A program made the translations under genes and the position numbers. Below the pieces are notes generated by a model. That model searched no databases and was not told where the DNA came from. It saw only the letters and a program-made list of their open reading frames with translations. This document shows, piece after piece, positions 25,984 to 35,100 of a DNA stretch of 64,000 bases. Positions within the stretch are counted from its first letter, which is position 1; the number at the start of each line of letters is the position of its first letter. The DNA comes from Pseudomonas sp. B21-028 (GTDB taxonomy: Bacteria; Pseudomonadota; Gammaproteobacteria; Pseudomonadales; Pseudomonadaceae). The stretch covers positions 2,418,001-2,482,000 of the forward strand of contig NZ_CP087184.1 in the NCBI RefSeq assembly GCF_024749045.1, in the 5' to 3' direction.

Positions 25984-27360
25984 TTATACAGATTCTTCGG
26001 GATCGAACCCCATACCTAATTTTGCGGCTTTTCTTCGGACGCCGTAACGCAGTACGGATGAGACGCTTTGGACGATGAAGGGAGTCATCGCGCGTGGCGG
26101 CCAATTGGACTTGTCGCGACGGATGAGCCAAGCCTGTGTGTCCGCGCTTTGCCGATCTAATGCCAGGTCTGCCAGTGTCTGTCCATTACGTGCGCCCAAT
26201 GGCATCCCGTGCCCCCAGCAGCCATTGGCATACGATATCCTCGGGTCAGAAAGCACGCCTATGTGCGGAATATAATCCCGGGTAACCGAGATAGGCCCGC
26301 CCCAACTTTGCGTGGTGGGCACGCCGGCCAGGTTCGGAAAGAACGCCGCCAGCTGTTTCGGGCCGTTGTTCATAAAGCCAGTGCTGATTTCCGGCGACAT
26401 TTCATTGCCGGATGGCGCATGGGTGTAGTAACCGCCCACGTACAAAAGGCGGCCGTCCGCGGTGGGGGCAAACGAAAAAAACAAGTCCGACAACACATTA
26501 ACGCCGCAGCGTCTTGCCCAACCCAATTGCTGCCATTGACTTGGCGATAACGGTGCCGTCACGTTCGCGTAGACCATGATTGGCGTTTGATTGCGTTCAA
26601 ATGCAAAGTCCTTCAGCCCATCCAAAAGATGTGAGTAGGCATTGGTCGCAATCACCAACTTACTGCAACGGACAACGCCGCGCCCCGTACGCACGGTGAT
26701 ATGCGAGACGTTGCGCTCAATACTCGCGACCGGGCTGTGCTCATAAATATTGGCGCCCAGCGTCATAGCGGCCTGTTTTAAACCGCGAATGAATTTTAGC
26801 GGGTTAAATTGCCCGCCACGCCGATCAAATATCGCTGAGCCAAAATGCGCGCTGTTAAATTCAGCGGCGATATCACGTGCTGAAATTGACTCAAGAAACC
26901 GGTCTTGACCGATGCTCTGACTGAACTTCATATAGCTATTCAGGTTTTCATCGCCCTCAGATTCAAGCCCCATCAACAGATAGCCGCTGGCGCTGAAATC
27001 ACAGGCTATGTTGTGCTCGCGCGTCATGGTTTCGATGACGTCGATGCCCTCATGTGTATAGGTATGGAGCTCGCGAAGTTTATCCGCACCATAGCGTTTA
27101 AGCTGTGCCCTGAAATTGTTATCCCCGACGGCCACAATCATTTGGCCTGCGTTGCGGCCGCTGGCTCCGTAGCCGATGACGTGCCCTTCCAATAGCGCGA
27201 CCGAGACGTGCGGATCTTTTTTACGCAGGTGATAAGCGCTGGAGAGTCCGGTCACGCCACCACCGATTATGCAAACATCGGCCGTTATACATGTGCTCAG
27301 CGCTTCGTTGGGTACATAGGGTTCAGCTGAATTAAACCAATAAGATAGATTGCCATGCAT
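25984..27360 (-). CDS. FAD-dependent amino-acid/amine oxidoreductase (DAO family, PuuB-like)
   Basis: About 458 residues. FAD fold VCIIGGGVTGLSSAYHLRKK, then GYGASGRNAGQM typical of gamma-glutamylputrescine oxidase and related DAO-family enzymes, and a C-terminal YANGCWGHGMPLGARNG. The ATG at 27360 (MHGNLSYWFN) has AGGA about 12 nt upstream; a GTG at 27381 is possible. It is last in a five-gene minus-strand operon, 34 bp after the D-serine dehydratase gene. It oxidises an amine or imino acid; substrate unknown. Confidence 0.82.
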   Translation of the reverse strand: MHGNLSYWFNSAEPYVPNEALSTCITADVCIIGGGVTGLSSAYHLRKKDPHVSVALLEGHVIGYGASGRNAGQMIVAVGDNNFRAQLKRYGADKLRELHTYTHEGIDVIETMTREHNIACDFSASGYLLMGLESEGDENLNSYMKFSQSIGQDRFLESISARDIAAEFNSAHFGSAIFDRRGGQFNPLKFIRGLKQAAMTLGANIYEHSPVASIERNVSHITVRTGRGVVRCSKLVIATNAYSHLLDGLKDFAFERNQTPIMVYANVTAPLSPSQWQQLGWARRCGVNVLSDLFFSFAPTADGRLLYVGGYYTHAPSGNEMSPEISTGFMNNGPKQLAAFFPNLAGVPTTQSWGGPISVTRDYIPHIGVLSDPRISYANGCWGHGMPLGARNGQTLADLALDRQSADTQAWLIRRDKSNWPPRAMTPFIVQSVSSVLRYGVRRKAAKLGMGFDPEESV

Positions 27361-27394
27361 GATCTTGGCGTCCTGAGTCACTCTTTAATAATTG

Positions 27395-28732
27395 TTAAGC
27401 TGACACTTTCATCGTCAACCTGGCGCCGCGCTCGACAAAGGCCTGATATTCCTCTTCCGGTACATAAAGCCCTCCGGTTGTCCACACGATATGACAGGCG
27501 TGTTCCAGATAATCAGAGAGATGATGACGTGCGCAGTAAGCTTGCCCTTGTCGTGATGACTCAAGCCAGTTCGGCCCGTCAAATCCTGCAGCGGCGGAAG
27601 GTTCAATGCGCAGTGAAACCTGCGCGACGGTATACAAATGCTTGAATAAATCGTCGTCCTTTACCGTGAATATCCCTGAAACAACGGGGCGCATGATGTC
27701 TACCGCGTGCTCGGACGCGCGAGGCACCGCCAGCCCGTCAGCTTCCGTGCGGTTGTCCAATCCAAACGAATAAACACTTGGGTACTGGCCGTTTTTATCC
27801 AGCATCGATACCAGAAAACAGGATGAGGCGATGGGTTCGGCGAAAAAGCAGTGCGCGTTCGGGCCAAACACATGGGCCAAGCCGAAGGCGATACCAGCAG
27901 GCGCTCCGCCTACACCACAGGGCAGATAAACGAAAAGTGGGTGTTGTTCATCCACCACCACCCCGTGCGCATCCAGCTGTGCTTTCAGCGCCAGGGCTGC
28001 GGCGCTGTAACCGATAAATAACGAAAGGGAGGACTCGTCATCCACAAAATGGCATTTTTCATCGTTGAGCGCTTCGCGGCGTCCTGCCGCTACCGCCATT
28101 GCGTAATCGCCTTCATGTTCTACAACCGTGACGTTGCGTGTTCGCAGACGCTGTTTTTTCCATTCCTTGGCGTCGGCGGACATATGCACCGTCGCCCTAA
28201 ACCCCAGTGCGGAAGCAATGACGCCGATGCTTAAGCCCAGATTGCCGGTAGAACCGACCGCAATCTGGTGTTCACTGAACAGTTTTCGTGCGGCCGCCGT
28301 GGTGATGCCTGTGGCATCGTCGGGTGTGATAAATCCATGCTCAAGGGCCAACCGTTCGGCGTATTCAATCACTTCATGAATACCGCCACGGGCCTTGATG
28401 GAGCCCGCCACGGGAAGGCCGTGGTCAGCCTTCACATACAGTTGCCCTGAACGTGGGGACTTGAGAGCCGCCTGCAACCCGGGTGTCAGCAGCAGAGGTG
28501 ATTCGATAACCCCGCCAGACACTACAAGCTCGGGGAACAGTGACAGCAGGACCGGGCGAAAACGTGTGAAACGATCCACTGCCTGCTGGATATCGTCCAT
28601 GCCGATGGCGCGCCCGCCCCAGGTATCGCCTGGTAAGCCGAGCGCGCCTCTATTTCCGTTAGTCCACAGCTGTGGTTGCTTATCGCGTATGGCATCAAGT
28701 GCAGTTGCATCGTCTGCTGAGAAGTCGTTCAT
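27395..28732 (-). CDS. dsdA: D-serine ammonia-lyase (D-serine dehydratase) homologue
   Basis: PLP enzyme of fold type II, 445 residues (DsdA is about 442). The PLP lysine is in LPVAGSIKARGGIHEV, the phosphate-binding loop is VGSTGNLGLSIG, and VYLPCGVGGAPAGIAFGL and CFFAEP are diagnostic DsdA segments. The start at 28732 matches the family N-terminus and has GGATAACGGT before it; the frame stays open upstream to 28876 but only overlaps the aldolase gene. DsdA converts D-serine to pyruvate and ammonia. Next to class II aldolases and an FAD oxidase it may act on another beta-hydroxy D-amino acid. No dsdC or dsdX lies beside it. Confidence 0.88.
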   Translation of the reverse strand: MNDFSADDATALDAIRDKQPQLWTNGNRGALGLPGDTWGGRAIGMDDIQQAVDRFTRFRPVLLSLFPELVVSGGVIESPLLLTPGLQAALKSPRSGQLYVKADHGLPVAGSIKARGGIHEVIEYAERLALEHGFITPDDATGITTAAARKLFSEHQIAVGSTGNLGLSIGVIASALGFRATVHMSADAKEWKKQRLRTRNVTVVEHEGDYAMAVAAGRREALNDEKCHFVDDESSLSLFIGYSAAALALKAQLDAHGVVVDEQHPLFVYLPCGVGGAPAGIAFGLAHVFGPNAHCFFAEPIASSCFLVSMLDKNGQYPSVYSFGLDNRTEADGLAVPRASEHAVDIMRPVVSGIFTVKDDDLFKHLYTVAQVSLRIEPSAAAGFDGPNWLESSRQGQAYCARHHLSDYLEHACHIVWTTGGLYVPEEEYQAFVERGARLTMKVSA

Positions 28733-28821
28733 ACCGTTATCCAAAAAACGCCCGGTGCCTGATTGGCTTGTACCCATCAGGCGTGGCTGGTCAATTACCC
28801 CAACATAGTTGCGGCTTCGCT

Positions 28822-29577
28822 TCAGGCATCGTAACCAGGGTTCGCCGCGTTTATTTTTCGCAGAAGGGCGGGCCACACGAATTTTCCGCCCAAGCCCGAG
28901 GTTTGGGTTTTGGCGGCTGCCATCGCGGTGTTTTCAATGGATTGCGGGATCATGATCAATGCACCGCCGGCCTGCGCCGACAGTTGAATCTGGCAAGCGG
29001 TTTCCATTACATACATGTGCATGAATGCATCGGCGATGCTGGCGCCCACCGTGAGCAAACCGTGATTGCGAAGGATCAGGAATTGATTGTTTCCCAAGTC
29101 GGTTTGCAGTCGTGGTTTCTCTTCATCATGTAGCGCTACCCCTTCATAGGCGTGATAACCCAGCGAGCCGAGGACGAACGTTGACTGTTGTGAAATAGGG
29201 AGTAGGCCGCATTGCTGGGCACTGACGGCAATCCCTGCACGGGTATGGGTATGCAAGACGCACTGAGCGTCGTCGCGCGCGGCGTGAACAGCACTATGGA
29301 TTACAAAACCTGCTCGATTCACTTCAAATGGCGATTGACCAATCTTGTTGCCGTCTTGATCTATACGGATCAACGAGGACGCGGTGATTTCCTCAAACAT
29401 CAGCCCATAGGGATTTATCAGAAACTCGTGCGCGGTCCCGGGGAGGCGGGCGCTGATATGGGTGAAGACCAGGTCTGTCCAGCCATAGAGCGCCACGAGC
29501 CGGTAGCAGGCCGCGAGATCGCAGCGCAGCGCCCACTCTTCAGGACTTACGCGGTCTTTGAGTGATTGAATTTGCAT
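28822..29577 (-). CDS. Class II aldolase/adducin-family protein (copy 1)
   Basis: Metal-dependent aldolase-fold protein of 251 residues. The zinc histidines are seen in VLHTHTRAGIAV and in LRNHGLLTVG, with the N-terminal YGWTDLVFTHISARLPG and FEEITASSLIRID typical of the adducin group. AGGA lies 9 nt before the start. It has a diverged neighbour of the same family upstream. Members are fuculose-phosphate-type aldolases, 3-oxo-tetronate decarboxylases or enzymes of unknown role; a retro-aldol or decarboxylation step in the island is inferred. Confidence 0.83.
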   Translation of the reverse strand: MQIQSLKDRVSPEEWALRCDLAACYRLVALYGWTDLVFTHISARLPGTAHEFLINPYGLMFEEITASSLIRIDQDGNKIGQSPFEVNRAGFVIHSAVHAARDDAQCVLHTHTRAGIAVSAQQCGLLPISQQSTFVLGSLGYHAYEGVALHDEEKPRLQTDLGNNQFLILRNHGLLTVGASIADAFMHMYVMETACQIQLSAQAGGALIMIPQSIENTAMAAAKTQTSGLGGKFVWPALLRKINAANPGYDA

Positions 29578-29778
29578 CTGGGTATTCCTGCAACGGTCGG
29601 CCCTGAACGCTTTCGGTCAAACACCGTGTACCCGACAGGTAGCTGGGACGGTGTCCGCTTTGACATCACTGAGCGCTTTTATAGTGAATTAGAAGCAAGT
29701 CGATGGCGGGGTGTTTCAAAGCGGGCAGTGTTATGGCCACCCGCCGTGAAGCCAGGATTTGCTCTGAAGGAGACGCCG

Positions 29779-30558
29779 TCAGTCCATGAAACTCGGGTCA
29801 AGTTTGACCAGTTTACGAAGCAAGCCGTCCCATGGATCGGTTGTTCCTTCCCCCTGGCTGATACGGAAAAGCTCGTACCGGAAACTTTCCAGCATGGGTT
29901 CAGAGAACTTGATCAACTCGCCGTTATTCGCGCTGCTCGCCAGTAATTGAACGCGGCAAGCCTTGCGTACGTTGTAATGGCGCAAAAATGCCATTTTCGC
30001 TAGGGGACCCAGGGTGACCAGACCATGATTTCGCAAAATCAACGCGTTATTGGTTTCGCCCAGCGCACGCTGCAGCGACGGGATTTTGTCCTCGTAGGTT
30101 TCCACCCCTTCGTACGAGTGATAGCCGAGACCATCGGCCATTGCGAAAGCTGCCGATTGAGAGATCGGCAGTAGGCCTTCGGCATTGCAGGCCACGGCGG
30201 CGATCAAATCGTCATGGGTATGTATGATGAAATTGGCGTCCGGGCGTACTTCGTGAATGCCCCGCATTGGGTACCACGTAGTGGGAACGATCTGGAAGGG
30301 TGTGTCGGAAACGATCTCGCCCTGAAGGTTGATTTTGACCAGACTCGAAGCGGTTATTTCTTCGTAGAGAGGGCCGGCCGGGCTAAACAGAAAGTGCTCG
30401 CCAACTCTTGACGAGACCAGTTGCATCGACAAGTCATCCCATCCCATCAATGGGATAAGTCGATAAAGCGCAGCCGTTTGCACACGGATGTCCCATTCCT
30501 CGTCAGACACCTTCCCTTTTAGGGAGGGGTAGGAGGTATCACCGATTGTCAGCATCAT
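29779..30558 (-). CDS. Class II aldolase/adducin-family protein (copy 2)
   Basis: About 259 residues, clearly related to the following gene but strongly diverged. It keeps the metal motifs FIIHTHDDLIAAV and LRNHGLVTLG and the substrate loop YEEITASSLVKIN. The segment GFVIHSAVH of copy 1 is TTWYPMRGIHEV here, so the two probably differ in substrate or in role. The ATG at 30558 has GGAG about 9 nt upstream; the longer frame to 30642 runs into the VOC gene. Second gene of the VOC-aldolase-aldolase-dsdA-oxidase operon. Confidence 0.82.
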   Translation of the reverse strand: MMLTIGDTSYPSLKGKVSDEEWDIRVQTAALYRLIPLMGWDDLSMQLVSSRVGEHFLFSPAGPLYEEITASSLVKINLQGEIVSDTPFQIVPTTWYPMRGIHEVRPDANFIIHTHDDLIAAVACNAEGLLPISQSAAFAMADGLGYHSYEGVETYEDKIPSLQRALGETNNALILRNHGLVTLGPLAKMAFLRHYNVRKACRVQLLASSANNGELIKFSEPMLESFRYELFRISQGEGTTDPWDGLLRKLVKLDPSFMD

Positions 30559-30631
30559 TTTCTTATTCTCCGAAGATTTATGATTCGACGAGTTCCGGTC
30601 CGGCGCTCGCCAGGTGTGAGGGTTGGAGGGG

Positions 30632-31162
30632 TCAAAACTCAATTGAGGCGGGCTCGCCGTTCCAGGCGTGTGCTTGGGATTTCATGTATGAAAAACCGGC
30701 CTGTACCTCGGGGGTTTGTTTGATCAGTTCCAGAACAGTACCGCCGGCCTGATCGCTATTGAAAAACACGGTTTCAACGCCTATTGCCGAAATCATCCGG
30801 TGAAATGGGGAAAAACCCTGGCTTGTCAGCGTGGCGGTATCCGCCTCGAGATCCTCAGTCAGCACACCCATGTGTTGCATGCCGAAACCCTGCGCGTCCA
30901 CGTACTCCTTGAACGGCGAGGGGGCGTCGTTGTGTTGCTGCACCAGTTCAATTTGCAACTCACCCGTGAACGCAAAGGCCGCGCTGATATCGCAATCGGT
31001 AGGGGTGCCTCGGTACGTCTGCTGCGCGTACTTCGGGTGACGCGTGATAAAAAAAGGGCCTACGCCCAGCTTGTTCCAATGCGCCACGGCGCTGTCGATG
31101 TCCTCTACCACGTATGCGATCTGCATCACTGGACCGATTCTGTTCACCTTGTTAACTCCCAT
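30632..31162 (-). CDS. VOC-superfamily (glyoxalase/bleomycin-resistance fold) protein
   Basis: A 176-residue protein with two betaalphabetabetabeta modules. The first begins MQIAYVVEDIDSAVAHWNKL and the second GMQHMGVLTEDLEADTATL. Metal-ligand candidates are the His in the second module and the Glu in TVLELIKQ. It resembles the Glyoxalase_4 group that includes methylmalonyl-CoA epimerase-like proteins. It is the first gene of the minus-strand operon and divergent from the GMC oxidoreductase. An isomerase, lyase or dioxygenase role is possible. Confidence 0.78.
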   Translation of the reverse strand: MGVNKVNRIGPVMQIAYVVEDIDSAVAHWNKLGVGPFFITRHPKYAQQTYRGTPTDCDISAAFAFTGELQIELVQQHNDAPSPFKEYVDAQGFGMQHMGVLTEDLEADTATLTSQGFSPFHRMISAIGVETVFFNSDQAGGTVLELIKQTPEVQAGFSYMKSQAHAWNGEPASIEF

Positions 31163-31476
31163 GTCTTCGTTGTGTGTGAAAACGGTTGTTAGTCAGGTTT
31201 TACCAGAATGTGATTGCCTGGGCAAGCGTGCAGATAACACGCCGTTCGAGAGGGTTATGGTGCTTAAATTGGTGCTTGTTTGGGTTTTATGCTTGGGAAA
31301 GCGGTATGGCTCGGTTAGCATAAGGGTTGTTTTAATGCCTTATAGTTGACTAATGTCTAATTATTGCGGCAGTCTGTTGACGACGGGTGGCTGCCTGGTG
31401 CTGACGTTTTCAGCCCACCAAAGTTTTCATCACTCATAAGAACAATCACAAACACTATGAGCCGGGAGCGTGCCAA
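31163..31476 (+). promoter_or_regulatory. Divergent promoter region between VOC and GMC oxidoreductase genes
   Basis: A 314-bp gap with no gene, serving two divergent transcripts. It holds candidate operator copy 5 (31346-31359). A 7-codon ORF (31457-31480) starting ATGAGC ends across the GMC start and is probably chance. Confidence 0.5.
31346..31359 (+). promoter_or_regulatory. Candidate operator copy 5
   Basis: TTGACTAATGTCTA in the divergent VOC/GMC region. Bases 31344-31362 match 16719-16737 in 18 of 19 positions, although the surrounding sequence is unrelated. Confidence 0.6.
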
Positions 31477-33108
31477 GTGAGCCAAGATCAGCAGGGGCTG
31501 GAGAAGTTTGACTATGTCATTGTCGGCGCGGGATCGGCGGGCTGCGTTTTGGCCAATCGGCTCAGCCGCGATCCCGCCAATCGGGTCCTCCTTCTGGAGG
31601 CCGGTGGTTGGGATAAAGACCCCATGATCGGTGTGCCCGTGGGCATACAGCCTATGACCGCCAAGCAGTTGCATCGTTGGAACGACATGTCGGAGCCGGA
31701 TGCCGGCCTCAATGGCCGCAGGAATTACGTTCCCCATGGCAAGGTGATCGGGGGCGGATCATCGATCAACTATATGGCTCACACACGCTGCCATCCCTCC
31801 GACTACGATAGTTGGGCTGCGAACGGGGCAACAGGGTGGAGCTACAGCGAGGTGTTGCCCTTTTTCAAGGAATGTGAAGCCTGGGTGGGCGGTGGAGATG
31901 CTTGGCGGGGTGACGCGGGCGAGTTGGGCGTGATCGCCGGCAAGCTTGATGACCCTGTGTATGACGCCTGGTTTGCCTCCTGTCGAGCGCTCGGTTACCC
32001 GATAACCAGCGACTACAATGGTGAGAAGCCTGAAGGCATGGGCGTGCTGCAGTACAGCATCAAGAATGGCCAGCGGTCCTCGGCGGCCAAAGCTTTTTTA
32101 CACCCGGTACTCGCACGCCCCAATTTGACCGTGCGAACCGGCGCGATGGCGAGCCGATTGCTGTTCGACGGTAAGCGCGTCATCGGCGTGGAGTATCTTT
32201 CACAAGGTCGGTGTTGTGTCGTGCTTGCCGCCCAGACAGTGTTATGCCTCGGCGCAATCAATACCCCTCAGTTACTGATGCTTTCGGGAGTGGGGCCGGC
32301 AGAGCACTTACGCTCGATGGGCATTCCAGTTGTCGTCGATCTCCCCGTCGGGAAAAACCTGCAGGATCACCTGGCATTCTCGGTCATGTGGGCGCGAAAA
32401 AAACCTGGTGCGCTCCATCGTTCGTTGAGGCTTGATCGAGCACTGATCAATATGATCCGCGCGATTGCGTTTCGAAGCGGCCCGTCGTCCTCGTTGCCTG
32501 GTGTGATCATTGGGTTCATCAAGTCCCGTGCATCGCTGAAGCAGCCTGATTTGCAACTTTATATCCAGCTCCCGCCGCCGGAAGCGGATGCCTGGTTTCC
32601 AGGATGGAAGAAGCCTTATCAGGACTGCCTGCTGGTCAAGGTCCAATTGATGAGTCCTCAGAGTCGGGGCGAAGTCACTCTCAGGTCGCTGGACCCGAAT
32701 GATCGCCCGCGCATTTCATATAATTCATTGTCCGCGCCGGCGGATATCGAAGTGATGCGTGAAGGCTTCAAGCGGGCCTGTGCGCTGTTGAGTACGGACG
32801 AGTTGAAAATGTATCGCAGCCAGCGTCTTTTACCGGATCGTGCGCTCAATGATGATGCTGAGATTGATGCGTTCATTCGGGATCAGGCGTTTCAGCAATA
32901 CCATCCCGCCGGTACCTGCCGGATGGGCAATGATGAACGAGCGGTGGTCAATTCGGATCTGAGCGTGCGAGGGCTGGAAGGGCTCAGCGTAGTGGACGGG
33001 TCGGTCATGCCAACACTGATCTCAGGCAATCCCAGCGTACCGATCATGATGATTGCGGCCAAGGTGGCAGCGATGTGGATGAGCGTAAAGAAAGAGTTCT
33101 CTCTTTAG
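31477..33108 (+). CDS. GMC-family FAD oxidoreductase (choline-dehydrogenase-like)
   Basis: Glucose-methanol-choline oxidoreductase of 543 residues. The FAD fold is [18 protein letters not shown], the GMC signature is [18 protein letters not shown], and the C-terminal catalytic region has [12 protein letters not shown] and a second conserved pair in [12 protein letters not shown]. The start is a GTG with GGGAG about 9 nt upstream. GMC enzymes oxidise alcohols to aldehydes. Here it may oxidise an alcohol intermediate feeding the VOC and aldolase steps. The substrate is not choline by context, since no bet genes are present. Confidence 0.88.
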   Translation: MSQDQQGLEKFDYVIVGAGSAGCVLANRLSRDPANRVLLLEAGGWDKDPMIGVPVGIQPMTAKQLHRWNDMSEPDAGLNGRRNYVPHGKVIGGGSSINYMAHTRCHPSDYDSWAANGATGWSYSEVLPFFKECEAWVGGGDAWRGDAGELGVIAGKLDDPVYDAWFASCRALGYPITSDYNGEKPEGMGVLQYSIKNGQRSSAAKAFLHPVLARPNLTVRTGAMASRLLFDGKRVIGVEYLSQGRCCVVLAAQTVLCLGAINTPQLLMLSGVGPAEHLRSMGIPVVVDLPVGKNLQDHLAFSVMWARKKPGALHRSLRLDRALINMIRAIAFRSGPSSSLPGVIIGFIKSRASLKQPDLQLYIQLPPPEADAWFPGWKKPYQDCLLVKVQLMSPQSRGEVTLRSLDPNDRPRISYNSLSAPADIEVMREGFKRACALLSTDELKMYRSQRLLPDRALNDDAEIDAFIRDQAFQQYHPAGTCRMGNDERAVVNSDLSVRGLEGLSVVDGSVMPTLISGNPSVPIMMIAAKVAAMWMSVKKEFSL

Positions 33109-33182
33109 GCGTCCGTAGCTTTTCTCAGGCAATCCATCCGGCTGAATTGCGTCTGCTTAAGGCTACTTCATTTATGCGTCCA

Positions 33183-33797
33183 TCATGGTCCATCACGCAA
33201 GCGCTTCAAATACTTATAAACAGTGGCCCTACCCATCGACAGGACATTGGCGATGTAGTCGCTGGCGCTGCGGCCTTCGAAAGCGCCTTCAGCGAACAAG
33301 GCTTCGACCAGTAGGCGCTTATCGTTGCGCGTCAGTCCTTGCAGGGACAGGTTACGGTCTTTAAGCCAGGTGTGGAGGAAGGTATTGATCCGCTCCTGCC
33401 AATCGTCACGAAACAAGGCCTCGGGTTGCGGTATCAGCCGGCCAGGCTCGAAGAAATTATTCAAGGCGTCGCGGGCCATTTCGAGCACGCTGAAGTTCAT
33501 GTTGATGCATAAAAGCGCTTCCGGCTCACCAGCGTCATCTCTCAGGACGCTCGTGATGGAGCGGATACGCTGTCCATTCCAATTGAGCTTTTCGTAAGGG
33601 CCGAGGTTATCAAGCGCCTCGAAATCGCCCGGTAGTTCGTGCAGTGCGGAATCGTCTCCAAGCTGTCGTTTGGAAATGTTGTTGGCGATGTGGACGATGG
33701 TCTGCGTTTTTATGTCATGGATGATCACTTCCGCATGAGGGAAGTAGAGCATCGCGATGCCGTCGGCAATGGCTTTGTAATTGGCGAGTTTTTTCAT
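33183..33797 (-). CDS. YheO/DauR-type PAS and HTH transcriptional regulator
   Basis: About 204 residues. The N-terminal YheO-like PAS domain (KAIADGIAMLYFPHAEVIIHD) is followed by a DauR-like C-terminal helix-turn-helix (SASDYIANVLSMGRATVYKY). In Pseudomonas aeruginosa DauR controls the dauBA operon for D-arginine use, in which DauB is an ornithine-cyclodeaminase homologue. A similar gene (35101-36063) lies in this cluster, which supports a D-amino-acid or basic amino-acid signal. The ATG at 33797 matches the family N-terminus; a TTG at 33812 is less likely. Confidence 0.83.
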   Translation of the reverse strand: MKKLANYKAIADGIAMLYFPHAEVIIHDIKTQTIVHIANNISKRQLGDDSALHELPGDFEALDNLGPYEKLNWNGQRIRSITSVLRDDAGEPEALLCINMNFSVLEMARDALNNFFEPGRLIPQPEALFRDDWQERINTFLHTWLKDRNLSLQGLTRNDKRLLVEALFAEGAFEGRSASDYIANVLSMGRATVYKYLKRLRDGP

Positions 33798-33901
33798 GCT
33801 GGGCGATCGCAAGATATCCGTTTAAAGGGGGAATGTAGCAGTTGCCCGCAGTGACTACGAGCCGTGACGCGTAAAGCCTGGGGGAGCTTTCGCAGCGAGC
33901 C

Positions 33902-33926
33902 CTGCCTGCGCCGGATGCGCAGGCAG
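33902..33926 (-). terminator. Strong hairpin downstream of aminotransferase gene
   Basis: Ten-base arms CTGCCTGCGC (33902-33911) and GCGCAGGCAG (33917-33926) enclose a 5-nt loop. It lies between the aminotransferase stop and the regulator start on the minus strand. No T-run, so it may only attenuate read-through into the regulator gene. Confidence 0.55.
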
Positions 33927-33939
33927 AGTGTATACGCAG

Positions 33940-35058
33940 TCACATCCTGGCGAGGAACTCCGAGACCTTGTCCAGGCCTTCCTTCAATACGCTGAGGTTA
34001 TTGGCGTAACCAATGCGCACATACCCCTCGATATCCAACGCGCTGCCCGGCGTGAACATCACTCCTTTGCTTTCCAGCAATTGGACGCACAAGTCGCGAG
34101 AGGACAAGTCGACGTCAATCTTGAGTAAGGCCGTGGTGCCCGAGTTTGGCTTGATATAGGAAACCTTGGGCTCTTTCGCCACCCATTGATCCAGGTACGC
34201 CAGATTAGTGCGGGTGATTGCCTGATTGCGTGTCAGAATCTTGTCTTTGTTTTCCAGTGCGATGCAGGCGAAGTAATCATTGAGCATCCCTACGCTGATG
34301 GTGTTGTAGTCGCGATGGATGGAAACACGGTGAATCAGCTCGACGGGACCGACGATCCAGCCCAGCCGCAACCCTGCCAGGGAGAAGGCTTTTGACATGC
34401 TCGCCGTGCTGATGCCTTTTTCGTACAGGTCGGCTACGGAGACCGTGACACCGTCGCCGTGCTGATCAATACCGCGATACACCTCGTCGCTGAGGAGATA
34501 GGCACCGACCGATCGGGCAATCGTCACGATCCGTTCGAGCATGGCTCGGTCCATCAGTGCCCCGGTGGGGTTGTTGGGGTTGTTGATGGCGATCACTTTG
34601 GTGTTTGGCCGCACCAGTGCGCGAAATTCCTCCAGGTCGGGCAGAAACGCGTTTTCTTCGCGCAGATTAAGAATCGAGACGTCGGCGCCGTAGCTTTCGG
34701 GAATCGAATAATGCTGCTGGTAGGTCGGAGCGACGGAAATCACGTGATCACCCGGTTCAACGAGGGTTTCGTACACCAACGCATTTGCCCCGATGGCACC
34801 GTGGGTAATAATGACGTTGTCCTTGCTTTGGCGCGTATACAGCGCCGCCACGTTATCGCGCAGGCGATCGGAGCCTTCGATGGCTCCGTACGTCATTTTC
34901 ATCGGTAGCAGTTCGGCGAGAATGCTGTCTTTCTTCCCTGCCATCTCCAGCAGTTGCTCTAGGGTCAATGACTCGACGCAGGTTTCCGCCAGGTTGTAGG
35001 CGCATTTTGTTTCGTAGGCGTTCATCCATATTTCAACGCCAAATTCTTTGATTTTCAT
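33940..35058 (-). CDS. PLP-dependent class I/II aminotransferase
   Basis: Fold-type I aminotransferase, 372 residues. The PLP lysine is in STASMSKAFSLAGLRLGW; other family marks are AINNPNNPTGALM, LLSDEVYRG and the C-terminal Arg in YVRIGYANN that binds the substrate carboxylate. Related sequences include capreomycidine-synthase-like enzymes of guanidino amino-acid pathways, but a general amino-acid aminotransferase is equally possible. It lies 42 bp after the cyclodeaminase-like gene and is followed by a hairpin and the YheO/DauR-type regulator. Confidence 0.83.
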   Translation of the reverse strand: MKIKEFGVEIWMNAYETKCAYNLAETCVESLTLEQLLEMAGKKDSILAELLPMKMTYGAIEGSDRLRDNVAALYTRQSKDNVIITHGAIGANALVYETLVEPGDHVISVAPTYQQHYSIPESYGADVSILNLREENAFLPDLEEFRALVRPNTKVIAINNPNNPTGALMDRAMLERIVTIARSVGAYLLSDEVYRGIDQHGDGVTVSVADLYEKGISTASMSKAFSLAGLRLGWIVGPVELIHRVSIHRDYNTISVGMLNDYFACIALENKDKILTRNQAITRTNLAYLDQWVAKEPKVSYIKPNSGTTALLKIDVDLSSRDLCVQLLESKGVMFTPGSALDIEGYVRIGYANNLSVLKEGLDKVSEFLARM

Positions 35059-35100
35059 ATCGGAGCCTGCGGTTTGAGGAGGGTTGGTTTTGAATGGCGC

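Noticed and set aside
30559..30642. 28-codon N-terminal extension of class II aldolase copy 2
   Set aside because: It overlaps the VOC gene, is not family-like, and GGAG precedes the later ATG.
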